Assembly: GCF_000255655.1 (NCBI RefSeq)
Contig: NZ_JH636434.1
Span: 1,503,066 to 1,567,065, forward strand
Direction of reading: 5' to 3'
DNA from: Schlesneria paludicola DSM 18645
Lineage (GTDB): Bacteria; Planctomycetota; Planctomycetia; Planctomycetales; Planctomycetaceae
DNA length: 64,000 nt
The position numbers and the translations under genes are program-made. Shown in pieces: positions 44,236 to 54,027 of the stretch. A model generated the notes under the pieces. That model made no database searches. It was not told the DNA's origin and worked only from the letters and a program-made list of their open reading frames with translations. Positions within the stretch are counted from its first letter, which is position 1. Every line of letters begins with the position of its first letter.

Positions 44236-44419
44236 TCATTGGATCACAGTGAATGGTTCGTCGGCGGAACACATTGATGAGTCACCCTTCACCTGTCGAC
44301 GAGGGAAACAACCCCAGATTCGCCAGCGAAGGGTGGCTTGGTTGCAAAGGTCCCACGCGGCGTCGCGCGCGTTCTGCGATGAAATTGCGTCAGTCCCAAA
44401 CCGTGAACGGTTGCCGTTT

Positions 44420-46855
44420 ATGAAGACTTCCGGATTCTCGGTCCATCCCACGCGCAATCGACAAGACCGATGCGACGAAATTCTCCAACAATACCAGGAC
44501 GCGATCCGTACACGCGCGGATCGTTTCTTCACCGCGCTGCTGATTCTGGAATATCTGCTTGGCATCACCGCCATGATTGGAAAGGCGTGCTGGAGCGAAT
44601 CAGTCGAGTTCCATGGCCGATGCTTTGCCGCAACGATCATCGGTGCGTTCTTCCTCAGTCCCCCGCTCTACTCAGCATGGTACTGGCCGGCGCGCCCTTT
44701 GACGCGGCATACCATTGCGATCACGCAAATGCTTTTCGCTGCGTTCTTATTCCACGCTTCGACCGGACAAATTGGAATTCCGCTTCAAATCTTAGTGTCA
44801 CTCACGCTGCTCACCTTTTATCGTGACTGGCATATCCTGGTCACGGCGACGGCGATTGCGGCCGCGATCTACGCCCCCACGTCACTTCTGATGATCGATT
44901 CGAACAACGACTGGCTACTCACCGAACAAATCAGTTGGGTGATCTTCGCCGATTTGTTTCTGATCTGGTCTTGTCACCAGGCAAGACAAGAATGGAAAAA
45001 CATGGCGCAGCAGCAGGCGCTGCTCGAATCGACTAACGACGTCATCGAAGCGGAAGTCCAGAGCCGGACGGAAGAGCTTGCCGCCAGCGAGCGTGAATTG
45101 ACTCGCAGTCAAAATGCGATTCGTGCCATCCTGGATACGGCCCCTGACGGCATCCTGACGATGAACGGCACGGGACGAATTGAATCGGTCAACAACGCGG
45201 TCGAGAGGTTGTTTGGATACCACAAAGACGAATTGATTGGTCAACACGTCAGCTTGATTGTCGAACACTCGAGCGTCAAAGACTCGGAGAGTTGTGACGG
45301 CCCCGGTCCAAGTCATGGCATACCACACTTTGCGAGTTTTGATCGGCAAGTCGTCGGTTGTCGACGCGGCGGAACGACGTTCCCGATCGATGTGACGATC
45401 AGCGAAGTCCATGCCGACGGCGTAACGCGATTCACAGGGATGATTCGCGATATCACCCTTCATAAGCTGGCTGAAACAAATCTTGCAGAACAGGCCAGAC
45501 TCGCCGAATTCGCGGCGAAAATCGGACAAGTCCTCGTCAGCGCCGGAGGTTTGACGACGATCCTGCGGAGTTGCACCGATGCGATCGTCAGCCATCTCGA
45601 AATCGCCTTGGCCGAGATCTGGACGATGAGCGACACAGCGCAGTCACTGGAGCTCGCGGCCCAAACGGACAAGTTCACGACATCAGCCCCCGATCATCAC
45701 CGGACCGACACGATCCGCGTCGAAATCGAAGCCGTCGCCCGACAGCGAGCGAACTATCACTCCGACGATGTGACCGCCGATCCACGTATTGAGAATGCCG
45801 CTTGGATCAAACGTGAACGAATCACCGAATTCGCGGGCTATCCGCTGGTCGTGGAAAATCGCGTTGTCGGCGTCATCGCCATTTACTCAAGAAGTCCGCT
45901 GACAAGCGGGGCCTTCCGAAAACTCGGACAGGTCGCGAACTGCATCGCGCTCGCGATTCAACGAGCGAACGGCGAGATCAGGCTCAAGCAAGCCATGACC
46001 GCCGCAGCCCAGGCGAGTGACGCGAAGAGCCAGTTCCTGGCCAACATGAGCCACGAACTACGAACACCCATGAATGCCATCATTGGCTATAGCGAGATGT
46101 TGGTCGAAGAGTATCAAGACTTGGGTCAGACCGAATTCCTGCCCGATATCATGAAGATTCGCTCTGCAGGGACTCATCTACTGCAGTTGATCAACGACAT
46201 ACTTGACATGTCGAAGATCGAATCGGGGAAGATGGACGTCACTGCAGAGGCGTTCGAAGTCGTACCATTCCTTCACGAAGTCTCGGAAACGCTTCGACCG
46301 ACCATCGAACAGAACGGAAACCGATTCATACTGGAATCGAATTGCTGCGGCGCGACGATCGTTTCCGACTCGACCAAAATTCGTCAAATCCTGTTCAACC
46401 TGCTCAGCAACGCCGCCAAGTTCACGAAAGAGGGAATCGTGACACTGAACACGAACTTCACCGAGTCGGACGATCGGCGACATCTTGTGCTGGAAGTGGG
46501 TGATTCTGGAATAGGAATGACTGAGGAACAGCTTTCGCGGATTTGCGAACCATTCATGCAAGCAGAATCGACTACGACCCGGCGCTTCGGTGGAACGGGC
46601 CTCGGACTCGCGATCACAAAACGCTTCTGCAACATGCTGGGCGGCGAGTTATCCATTCGAAGTGTGCCCGGCCGCGGCAGCACCTTCACAGTTTGCATTC
46701 CTGCCCACTTCGTCAGCACGAAGGGGGAATCGCATTCGTTCGGTTCTGGAATCAACTCAAATGTCGATTCAGACACGGCAGATGAATTCCTGACTGACGA
46801 CCATCGACCAATCGAGCCGCCGCTCGCACGGAAAACGCTCGCATCCGTTTGCTGA
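44420..46855 (+). CDS. Membrane histidine kinase with PAS and GAF domains
   Basis: An 811-residue kinase. The N-terminal region (about 35-190) has five or six helices (FFTALLILEYLLGITAMIGK and others), followed by a coiled coil, a PAS domain (about 235-350; IRAILDTAPDGILTMNGTGR), a GAF domain (about 375-530) and HisKA with the His at 545 (NMSHELRTPMNAIIGYSEML). The ATPase boxes are FNLLSNAAKFTKEG, DSGIGM and GTGLGLAITKRFC. There is no receiver domain. The start is uncertain; ATG 44420 precedes family-like sequence, while an in-frame ATG at 44177 overlaps the previous gene. It is followed after 38 bases by a CheY-like regulator. Confidence 0.85.
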   Translation: MKTSGFSVHPTRNRQDRCDEILQQYQDAIRTRADRFFTALLILEYLLGITAMIGKACWSESVEFHGRCFAATIIGAFFLSPPLYSAWYWPARPLTRHTIAITQMLFAAFLFHASTGQIGIPLQILVSLTLLTFYRDWHILVTATAIAAAIYAPTSLLMIDSNNDWLLTEQISWVIFADLFLIWSCHQARQEWKNMAQQQALLESTNDVIEAEVQSRTEELAASERELTRSQNAIRAILDTAPDGILTMNGTGRIESVNNAVERLFGYHKDELIGQHVSLIVEHSSVKDSESCDGPGPSHGIPHFASFDRQVVGCRRGGTTFPIDVTISEVHADGVTRFTGMIRDITLHKLAETNLAEQARLAEFAAKIGQVLVSAGGLTTILRSCTDAIVSHLEIALAEIWTMSDTAQSLELAAQTDKFTTSAPDHHRTDTIRVEIEAVARQRANYHSDDVTADPRIENAAWIKRERITEFAGYPLVVENRVVGVIAIYSRSPLTSGAFRKLGQVANCIALAIQRANGEIRLKQAMTAAAQASDAKSQFLANMSHELRTPMNAIIGYSEMLVEEYQDLGQTEFLPDIMKIRSAGTHLLQLINDILDMSKIESGKMDVTAEAFEVVPFLHEVSETLRPTIEQNGNRFILESNCCGATIVSDSTKIRQILFNLLSNAAKFTKEGIVTLNTNFTESDDRRHLVLEVGDSGIGMTEEQLSRICEPFMQAESTTTRRFGGTGLGLAITKRFCNMLGGELSIRSVPGRGSTFTVCIPAHFVSTKGESHSFGSGINSNVDSDTADEFLTDDHRPIEPPLARKTLASVC

Positions 46856-46893
46856 CCGTATCACGAACGCTCCATCAAGCAGGAACAATTGAC

Positions 46894-47274
46894 ATGAGCC
46901 GAATCTTGATCGTTGAGGACAATGAGATGAATCGCGACATGCTGTCCCGCCGCCTTCAGCGTCGCGGTTTTGAAGTCCTGTTCGCGTATGACGGAGAAGC
47001 GGGTGTCGTAACCGCCCGATCGCAACTGCCTGACCTGATCCTGATGGACATGAGCCTTCCCATTCTCGATGGCTGGGACGCCACACGTCATTTGAAATCC
47101 GATCGTGCCACACGCCAGATCCCGGTGATCGCGCTAACGGCTCATGCGTTCGATGGACAGCGTGACAAGGCTCTGGCGGCCGGTTGCGATGACTACGAAA
47201 CCAAGCCGGTCGACCTCGATCGCTTGCTCACCAAAATGAACGCGTTGCTCGGTCTGATTCCACAGTCGGCCTAG
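46894..47274 (+). CDS. Single-domain response regulator (CheY/DivK-like)
   Basis: A 126-residue receiver: MSRILIVEDNEMNRDMLSRR, phospho-acceptor Asp in DLILMDMSLPILDGWDATRH, IALTAHAF Thr, and the Lys in DDYETKPVDLDRLL. AGGA about 9 bases upstream supports ATG 46894; the frame's extension overlaps the kinase stop and is rejected. It resembles receivers downstream of hybrid-type phosphorelays. It is probably the partner of the kinase at 44420. Confidence 0.85.
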   Translation: MSRILIVEDNEMNRDMLSRRLQRRGFEVLFAYDGEAGVVTARSQLPDLILMDMSLPILDGWDATRHLKSDRATRQIPVIALTAHAFDGQRDKALAAGCDDYETKPVDLDRLLTKMNALLGLIPQSA

Positions 47275-47277
47275 CAT

Positions 47278-47310
47278 CCTGTGGAACGAACGGGGACAGG
47301 CACCTCGCAC
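47278..47310. repeat. Partial copy of the dispersed intergenic repeat
   Basis: CTGTGGAACGAACGGGGACAGG, then CACCTCGCAC, matches the left end of the repeat at 5781, 59324 and 63387 (GGGGACAGG and CACC). The right half is not present, so this is a truncated copy just after the response regulator stop. Confidence 0.5.
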
Positions 47311-47362
47311 TTTGTCACAAGCGTCACGCGATCCCACGCCGCGGCACGATGCAGATCGCCCT

Positions 47363-47737
47363 TCAACGAGAAACCGTTGAATCGCTCAGAAATCTCGAGA
47401 CCTGGCATGAGAGAGCCGCAAGCTGCGATTCCAAACGGATGAGCAGCTCGTCTTCGTCAGGAACGTTGCCACCAAACGCGGCCAATTCAAGCTCGCGTGC
47501 TGCCGCACCGAGTTCTTCAGCACAAAGGATCTGCAACGATCCTTTCAAAGTATGTGCCGAGATGTGAACCCCCTGCAGGTCGCGTCGCTTCAGCCCTTCC
47601 TTGATGTCCGCAACAAGCCGCGGAGCTTGACGCAGCCAAATCTCGGCGAGATCGCGCAAGTCGGCGACTTCACCATCGACCCCAGCGAGTGCGACGCCAA
47701 CGTTCCAGACATTGTTGTCGATGACTTGCAGCGGCAT
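47363..47737 (-). CDS. Histidine phosphotransfer (Hpt) protein
   Basis: A 124-residue single-domain Hpt protein: MPLQVIDNNVWNVGVALAGV, then the phosphotransfer motif VHISAHTLKGSLQILCAEEL (His in AHTLKGS). Helical throughout; no kinase domain. It would shuttle phosphate between a hybrid kinase receiver and a response regulator. It is the only minus-strand gene in the signalling block, pointing toward the 46894 regulator; it may serve the hybrid kinase at 39385. Confidence 0.8.
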   Translation of the reverse strand: MPLQVIDNNVWNVGVALAGVDGEVADLRDLAEIWLRQAPRLVADIKEGLKRRDLQGVHISAHTLKGSLQILCAEELGAAARELELAAFGGNVPDEDELLIRLESQLAALSCQVSRFLSDSTVSR

Positions 47738-48106
47738 GGCGAGTACTCAATTTGAAGTGATGTGTTCATGAACAAGGTAGCTCACAAATCGAGTATCGCA
47801 CGCCACGATGTGGAGGACCACGTCCGAAGGGATTTCGTACAACGGGCCATCCCCAAAAAGCCCCTTCCTCGGTGTCAATCCGCATTCATCTGCGCAGATC
47901 GAAACCTGGGTCCTTACGACCAGAACATCCGATAGACGCGACTCTTCGATGTAAAAACGTAATGACTGGGGAGACTTTTCCAGCTGGGGAAAGTCTTCAG
48001 GTGTCGATCCTCAATAGAACGAGACATCTCTGTCTTCCCCCCTGCGTCGATCGCGCACCCGATTCCACTATCACAACTTGATGTGAACCACCCGAGGATT
48101 CCTCCA
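47738..48106. other. Divergent intergenic region upstream of cheA
   Basis: About 370 bases holding the start regions of the Hpt gene and cheA. GAGGA at 48093-48097 is the ribosome site of cheA. An imperfect GAGACTTTTCCAGCTGGGGA, then AAGTCTTC (47969-47997) inverted repeat is visible. No gene is supported. Confidence 0.35.
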
Positions 48107-50629
48107 ATGGATCTGCTTGATGACATTGTCAAAGAGTTTCTCATCGAGAGCTACGAGAACCTCGATCGTCTCGATCAAGATCTCATGGCATTGGAAGAAG
48201 TGCCCGACGATCGCAACCGCTTGAGCAGTGTTTTTCGGGCGATCCACACGATTAAAGGGACGTCCGGATTCCTGGCATTTAACAAGCTTGAGCATGTCAC
48301 GCATGTGGGTGAAAGCCTGCTCGTGATGCTGCGCGACGGGAAAATACGGCTGAATAATGTGATTGCCAATGGTCTGCTGGCGATGGTCGACGCAGTGCGA
48401 AAGATCATGGCGAGCATCGAGTCGGGTCAGGGTGAGGGTGACACAGACTATACGGAGTTGGTCGCAACTCTTGAGCATCTGCAGGTGACGGGTGGCCTTG
48501 AGGCCCCCCCCGCCGAAGCGGAGACGCCAATGGAAATCCAGCGTGCCACGCAGGTCCTGGAGATGATCGCGCAGCAAGTCGAGACAATGTCAGACGCGGA
48601 GTTGGCCCCCGCGGCGTCGAAGCAGGACGCGACCCCCGCAAAGAAAGCTCGAGCCACAACGCGCCGCCGGAAGAAATCCGCCAAACAGGATGACGTTGCG
48701 ACCAATACAGCTGTCATGGAAATGCCCGCAACTTCCGCCCGCGCCTTCGAAGCAATTCCGGCACTGCACGAAACCCATGGCTCCAGTGCAACGACACAAC
48801 GTCCCTCGATCCTTTCCGAGGCCGATGTCCATGTGACGAACGAGGGAGTTCATCACGATTTAAACCACGACACTGTCGCGAGAAGCATCCCTTCAAATGA
48901 GGGAGATGGACTTGAAAAAGGCCAACCGTCGTCGGTGAGTGACTCCACAATTCGCATCGACGTGACGTTGCTGGATCGCCTGATGAATCTGGTCGGTGAA
49001 CTGGTCCTGGCACGCAATCAGATCCTGCAATACAGCCGATCGACGGAGGATGCATCGCTGATTGCCGCTTCTCAGCGGTTGAACCTGATCACGACAGAGC
49101 TACAAGAAGGCGTTATGAAGACGCGGATGCAACCGATCCAGAACGTGTGGGCCAAGCTGCCGCGCGTTGTCCGCGATCTCTCGATGACCTGCAAGAAAAA
49201 AGTCCAGGTCAAGATGGAAGGTGCGGACACCGAACTCGATAAGACGATTTTGGAGGCGATCCGCGATCCACTGACCCACATCGTTCGCAATTCTGTCGAT
49301 CATGGAATCGAGTCACCTGAAGTTCGCGAAGCGAAAGGGAAACCGGCAGAAGGAACTCTGTTGTTACGGGCGTTCCATGAAGGCGGCCAGGTGAACATCG
49401 AAATCAGTGACGACGGCGGCGGGATCAATCTCGCTCGCGTGAAAGAGAAGGGAATCGGCCAAGGCCTGATTACCGCCGAACAGGCGGCGGCGATGTCCGA
49501 TCGAGAATTGATGAATCTGATTCTGCTACCGGGCTTTTCGACGGCCGCCGCGGTCACGAACGTGTCAGGCCGCGGGGTTGGAATGGACGTCGTCAAAACC
49601 AACGTCGAAAAAATCGGTGGTACGTTGGACATCCACAGCGACTTCGGCGAGGGAACAACGCTGCGAATCAAGATTCCACTGACACTGGCGATCGTCCCGG
49701 CACTGATGGTCACAGCCGACAAAGAGCGTTACGCAATTCCGCAAAACAGTCTGGTGGAGCTAGTTCGCCTTGAGGGCGATCGTGCCCGCAAAGATATCGA
49801 ACATATCCACGACGCACCGGTTTATCGGTTACGCGGCAATCTTCTTCCACTGCTGTATTTAGACGAACAACTGCAATTGCGGCCAGCGCGATCCGGTGTT
49901 GAATTGAGCCAGGAATCGGTGGTCAACATCGTCGTGCTGAATGCAGAAGATCGTCAGTTCGGCCTGGTTGTCGACGAGATCAATGACACCGAGGAAATCG
50001 TCGTCAAACCACTTGGCCCCCACTTGAAAGAGATCACGTCTTATGCTGGCGTCACGATCATGGGAGATGGAACAGTCTCGTTGATTCTGGATGTCCTGGG
50101 GATTGCCAAACGCGCCAATATCGTCACCGCGTCACGTGATCGCCATAAGAGCCAGGCAACTGCAAAAGAACCGACAGCAGACAGCCTGAAACACACGTTG
50201 CTGTTGCTGGGACTCGGAGAGACACAACGCATGGCGATTCCCTTGTCGCTGGTGTCGCGTCTGGAAGAACTTCCGACTCGTTCGATCGAATGGGCCGACG
50301 GAAAGCAGGTGGTACAGTACAGCGGTCAGATCATGCCGCTGATCCATCTGGGCGAATCGCTCATGATCGGCCACACGAGCGATCCGACGCTCGAGAACCT
50401 GCAGGTCGTGGTCTATTCCGAAAATGGCCGAAGCGTCGGTCTTGTTGTCGACCGGATTCTCGATATCGTCGAAACAACGCTCACAATCCAACAAACAGGA
50501 AAGCGACCGGGAGTTCTGGGGTCATCCGTCATCCAGAACCGAGTGACAGATGTGTTAGATATTCACAATCTCATCCTCGCATCCGATCAAGACTTCTTCA
50601 CACCGCCTCCGACGACGTTGGCCATTTAA
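48107..50629 (+). CDS. cheA: Chemotaxis histidine kinase CheA with two C-terminal CheW-like domains
   Basis: An 840-residue cytoplasmic kinase. P1 (Hpt) has the phospho-acceptor His47 in FRAIHTIKGTSGF. A linker with a basic stretch (KKARATTRRRKKSAK) replaces a recognisable P2. P3 dimerisation is around residue 290 (LDRLMNLVGELVLARNQILQ). P4 has THIVRNSVDHGIE, ISDDGGGINLARV and GRGVGMDVVKTNVEK. P5 (about 530-680) is followed by a second CheW-like domain (about 695-825, HTLLLLGLGETQRMAIPLSL). Start 48107 is preferred to 48083 because GAGGA lies at the right spacing. It is the core of the chemosensory cluster with cheW, cheB, cheR and a receptor. Confidence 0.93.
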   Translation: MDLLDDIVKEFLIESYENLDRLDQDLMALEEVPDDRNRLSSVFRAIHTIKGTSGFLAFNKLEHVTHVGESLLVMLRDGKIRLNNVIANGLLAMVDAVRKIMASIESGQGEGDTDYTELVATLEHLQVTGGLEAPPAEAETPMEIQRATQVLEMIAQQVETMSDAELAPAASKQDATPAKKARATTRRRKKSAKQDDVATNTAVMEMPATSARAFEAIPALHETHGSSATTQRPSILSEADVHVTNEGVHHDLNHDTVARSIPSNEGDGLEKGQPSSVSDSTIRIDVTLLDRLMNLVGELVLARNQILQYSRSTEDASLIAASQRLNLITTELQEGVMKTRMQPIQNVWAKLPRVVRDLSMTCKKKVQVKMEGADTELDKTILEAIRDPLTHIVRNSVDHGIESPEVREAKGKPAEGTLLLRAFHEGGQVNIEISDDGGGINLARVKEKGIGQGLITAEQAAAMSDRELMNLILLPGFSTAAAVTNVSGRGVGMDVVKTNVEKIGGTLDIHSDFGEGTTLRIKIPLTLAIVPALMVTADKERYAIPQNSLVELVRLEGDRARKDIEHIHDAPVYRLRGNLLPLLYLDEQLQLRPARSGVELSQESVVNIVVLNAEDRQFGLVVDEINDTEEIVVKPLGPHLKEITSYAGVTIMGDGTVSLILDVLGIAKRANIVTASRDRHKSQATAKEPTADSLKHTLLLLGLGETQRMAIPLSLVSRLEELPTRSIEWADGKQVVQYSGQIMPLIHLGESLMIGHTSDPTLENLQVVVYSENGRSVGLVVDRILDIVETTLTIQQTGKRPGVLGSSVIQNRVTDVLDIHNLILASDQDFFTPPPTTLAI

Positions 50630-50663
50630 CTTGATACAGAACACACTCGGCAGGAACGGTAAT

Positions 50664-51107
50664 ATGTCCACAGACTGTCAGCTTTGTACATTCTATTTAG
50701 ACGACCTGTATTTTGGCGTCGACGTCCAAAAGGTTCAGGAAGTCATTCGCTATCAGGAAATGACGCGTGTTCCACTGGCCCCTCCCGTCGTTCGCGGTTT
50801 GATCAATCTGCGGGGACAAATCGTCACAGCGATTGATATGCGTCGACGGTTGGATCTGCCACTTCTGCCCGCAGATCGGTTGCCGATGAATGTCGTCATC
50901 CGCACTGACAGTGGGCCGCTGAGCCTGTTGGTTGACGAGATCGGTGACGTTCTGGAAGTGAATAGCGACGAATTTGAACAACCCCCCGAGAATTTGCGCG
51001 GTGTCGTTCGGGAATTAATCCGCGGCACCTACAAGTTGAAAGGGCGTTTGCTGTTGAATCTCGACTGTGACCGCGCGGTCAATCTGACTGCTAACGAGAA
51101 CAACTGA
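50664..51107 (+). CDS. cheW: Chemotaxis coupling protein CheW
   Basis: A 147-residue adaptor linking receptor and CheA. MSTDCQLCTFYLDDLYFGVD begins a CheW fold, with the typical PVVRGLINLRGQIVTAIDMR core and SLLVDEIGDVLEV. The ATG at 50664 is 34 bases after the cheA stop; a TTG at 50631 is in frame but unlikely. It lies in the cheA transcript. Confidence 0.92.
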   Translation: MSTDCQLCTFYLDDLYFGVDVQKVQEVIRYQEMTRVPLAPPVVRGLINLRGQIVTAIDMRRRLDLPLLPADRLPMNVVIRTDSGPLSLLVDEIGDVLEVNSDEFEQPPENLRGVVRELIRGTYKLKGRLLLNLDCDRAVNLTANENN

Positions 51108-51500
51108 CGATTTCCTCAAAACGCATCGCAGCCGAACGAGTCTGCGATCCGATAATGGTGCAGTCGTCGTCTCGAAAACCCGGCCTGCCATTAAGGGACG
51201 ACGAAAACGTGCCTTGATGTCGGGCCGATCGGCTTTTGACTTCCCCAGCGTCTGAGAATCATCGAGTTTTCGCCCCGATTCGGCCAGGAATCGCCAGAGG
51301 AGCCTAGCCGACATCGGATCAATGATCGATTCGCAATCAGCATATCCGGTCGCACGACCGCACTGTCCCGCATATGGGCAGGATATCACATCAGAGTTCT
51401 CTCGTTTCACACTGAACGAGAAATGGACCGAAACAGACGTCCCTGTGCGTTCGACCAGTTGCACTGAATCAACGCCATATGCAGGGAAGATTGGAATACC
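51108..51500. other. Intergenic gap within the chemosensory cluster
   Basis: 390 bases between cheW and cheB with only short, overlapping frames. GGAAGA at about 51485 could be the cheB ribosome site. No gene, clear hairpin or repeat is recognised. Confidence 0.35.
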
Positions 51501-52595
51501 ATGAGTAAGATTCGTGTCCTGATCGTCGACGACGCCGTTGTCGTCCGCCGGATTGTCTCGGACGTTTTGTCTGCCGATCCTGAAATTGAAGTTGTCGGGA
51601 CCGCAGCCAATGGCAAACTCGGTCTCGCGAAAATCGAGTTGCTAAAGCCCGATCTCGTCACAATGGATATTGAAATGCCCGAAATGGACGGGCTGGAAAC
51701 ACTCGCCGCACTTCGCAAAATCAACCGACGCCTCCCGGTCATCATGTTCAGTACGCTGACGCAGCGCGGAGCTGCGACGACCCTGGAGGCTCTGACACTT
51801 GGCGCAAACGACTATGTGACCAAACCGGCAAATGTCGGCAGTGTGGCCGCTGCGCAACAGTCATTGCGGGATCAACTGGTCCCGAAGATTAAAGCCTTGG
51901 TCAACAGATTCAGACCTGGTCCTCTCGCCGCGAAGCTGCCTGTCAAACCCCACGCCCCCTTGGTCATGCGGCCACTCAGCAAGGTCGAAATCGTCGCCAT
52001 CGGTGTCTCCACCGGAGGTCCGAATGCCCTGTGTGAGGTATTGCTAAAGATTCCCGCCAATTTTCCGGTTCCCATCGTCATTGTGCAGCACATGCCGCCC
52101 ATGTTTACGCGACTGCTTGCCGAACGGCTGGACAAGCAATCGCTCATCGGCGTTCATGAGGCCGAGATTGGCACTCGACTTCAAGCTGGCCATGCCTATC
52201 TCGCCCCGGGTGACTTTCACATGATCGTCAAGCGTGATGGAACCGACGTCGTTCTGGCACTCCACCAGGGTCCCCCAGAGAATTCCTGCCGCCCCGCGGT
52301 GGATGTCTTATTTCGATCCGTTGTCGAGGTTTACAAGGCATCCACTCTCGGCGTGATAATGACCGGCATGGGTCAGGATGGACTTCACGGATGCGAGGCA
52401 ATTCGCGCCGCAAATGGACAGATTCTGGCCCAGGACGAAGAGACCAGCGTCGTATGGGGCATGCCTGGTTTCGTTGCACGCGCCGGGCTGGCCGACAACA
52501 TTCTGCCACTGGGCGAGATTACCGCTGGAATCACATCTCGAGTCATGAAAGGCCGCATGGGAGCCACATCGAATGAATTGCTCACCGCCAATTAA
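51501..52595 (+). CDS. cheB: Chemotaxis methylesterase CheB
   Basis: A 364-residue response regulator-methylesterase that removes receptor methyl groups. The receiver is MSKIRVLIVDDAVVVRRIVS with the Asp in DLVTMDIEMPEMDG. The catalytic domain has Ser in IGVSTGGPNALCE, His in VIVQHMPPMFTRLL and Asp in IMTGMGQDGLHGCEAI. The pair of CheB here and CheR at 59557 implies receptor methylation, and the soluble receptor at 56155 is the only candidate target in the window. Starts with ATG 51501. Confidence 0.93.
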   Translation: MSKIRVLIVDDAVVVRRIVSDVLSADPEIEVVGTAANGKLGLAKIELLKPDLVTMDIEMPEMDGLETLAALRKINRRLPVIMFSTLTQRGAATTLEALTLGANDYVTKPANVGSVAAAQQSLRDQLVPKIKALVNRFRPGPLAAKLPVKPHAPLVMRPLSKVEIVAIGVSTGGPNALCEVLLKIPANFPVPIVIVQHMPPMFTRLLAERLDKQSLIGVHEAEIGTRLQAGHAYLAPGDFHMIVKRDGTDVVLALHQGPPENSCRPAVDVLFRSVVEVYKASTLGVIMTGMGQDGLHGCEAIRAANGQILAQDEETSVVWGMPGFVARAGLADNILPLGEITAGITSRVMKGRMGATSNELLTAN

Positions 52596-53460
52596 ATCGC
52601 CAACTTAAAGCGATGCGTCAGTCAACCACGCGAGCACCGTGGTTTTCCACGCAAACATCGGTCCGACTCGTTCACTGATGAATTGCGACCTCCGACTACG
52701 TCACCAATAAATCGTCGCGTGCGACAACGCACATCCAAGATCGTCCGTTGCTGCAATCCATTCGCGCCAGATATTGACCTGCAGGCATGCAGGCGATTGC
52801 GATGTACAACGGCGGGCCGTGAATGATACAGCAGGATTGCGATTTCACGTTGCGTGAGCGAATGTTTGTCGCACGTCATCAAAGGAGTCGGAAAACTCCT
52901 CCGGCCGTTTGCTCTATTTGCACAAACCGATCACTTCTTCAACGTTTTTCGCACGAAATTCAGAGAAACTTCGATTGTAAGGATGAGAGGTTTCGCCGTG
53001 TTGTCGGCAGGTCATTCGTCGAACTCGGTCGACGGCAACGAAACCAGACCCCATCCCCAGACCGCCCCTTCGTACCAGCGACCTGATTGCGCTTTCCTGA
53101 TATTCAATTCGATGCCGATCCCTCGGTTGGATGAAAGTCATCACGACTTTTCTCGAACCATTTAATGCATTTTGCCCCCTCGAAATAAGCCCGAGAAGTG
53201 AAATCCTGTCCGATTCGCGCAGACTCTTTCATCATTGGCAAAAGCACGAGTGCCGCGACACTTCAGCGCAACTGTCTCGTTCTCATAAACCGACAAAATT
53301 GAAACAAAAAAATTCGACAAGTCGCACATCATGACTGATATTTGATCGAAGCCTTCGCTCGACGGCGACTCTCATCGTCAGCAGCTTCAGTCGATGACTT
53401 CGAGAAGACAACTCCCCTGTCCGACGGCCGCCCCGGTCAATCGTCAAAGAAAGGTGAACC
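52596..53460. other. Intergenic region, 865 bp, no confident gene
   Basis: Lies between cheB and a CheY-like gene. Several short frames occur on both strands (for example 52622-52882 minus, 53131-53334 plus) without domain features. The distal part (53280-53340) is A-rich. AAAGGTGA at 53450-53457 is the ribosome site of the next gene. It may hold the promoter of a second che operon. Confidence 0.4.
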
Positions 53461-53841
53461 ATGAACGCACTGATTGTGGATGACTCGCGTGCAATGCGAC
53501 GAATTCTGCGTCAGATTGTCGAGCCGCTCGGCTTTCAGATCAGCGAGTCGGGAAACGGCATCGAAGGCTTGAAAAGCCTGACCGATCGACCTGATACCGA
53601 ACTGGTTCTGGTTGACTGGAATATGCCGGAGATGAATGGATTCGAATTCGTCAAAGCGGTCCGCGCCAATCCGGCCTACGAACGAATTAAGCTGGTCATG
53701 GTGACGACCGAGACGGAACCCTCGAAGATGGCTCGCGCCTTGATTGCGGGTGTTGACGAGTTCCTGATGAAACCATTCACTCCCGAAATGTTGCTTGAAA
53801 AACTGCAGTTGATCGGCGTCTCTGCACCGCTTTCCACGTAA
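53461..53841 (+). CDS. cheY: CheY-like response regulator
   Basis: A 126-residue single-domain receiver: MNALIVDDSRAMRRILRQIV, phospho-acceptor Asp in ELVLVDWNMPEMNGFEFVKA, Thr in VMVTTETE, Lys in FLMKPFTPEML. The motif set is that of chemotaxis CheY. A strong ribosome site (AAAGGTGA) precedes ATG 53461. It is 187 bases upstream of a CheX-like phosphatase, its likely off-switch. Confidence 0.88.
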   Translation: MNALIVDDSRAMRRILRQIVEPLGFQISESGNGIEGLKSLTDRPDTELVLVDWNMPEMNGFEFVKAVRANPAYERIKLVMVTTETEPSKMARALIAGVDEFLMKPFTPEMLLEKLQLIGVSAPLST

Positions 53842-54027
53842 GTTCTTCCACAGATCAAATCGCCTTTTGAGACACAAGACCGATCCGTTTCGGTCTCTTG
53901 CTTCGATCTCGGTGCGCACCGTTCGCTTGTCAGTTCGACGAATTGTGCCGTGATCAGATGGATCCCAGAAACGGGTCACGACACTTGTTTGTGACCAGCG
54001 ATCGGTTGGCTTCCAAAGGAACCCGCA

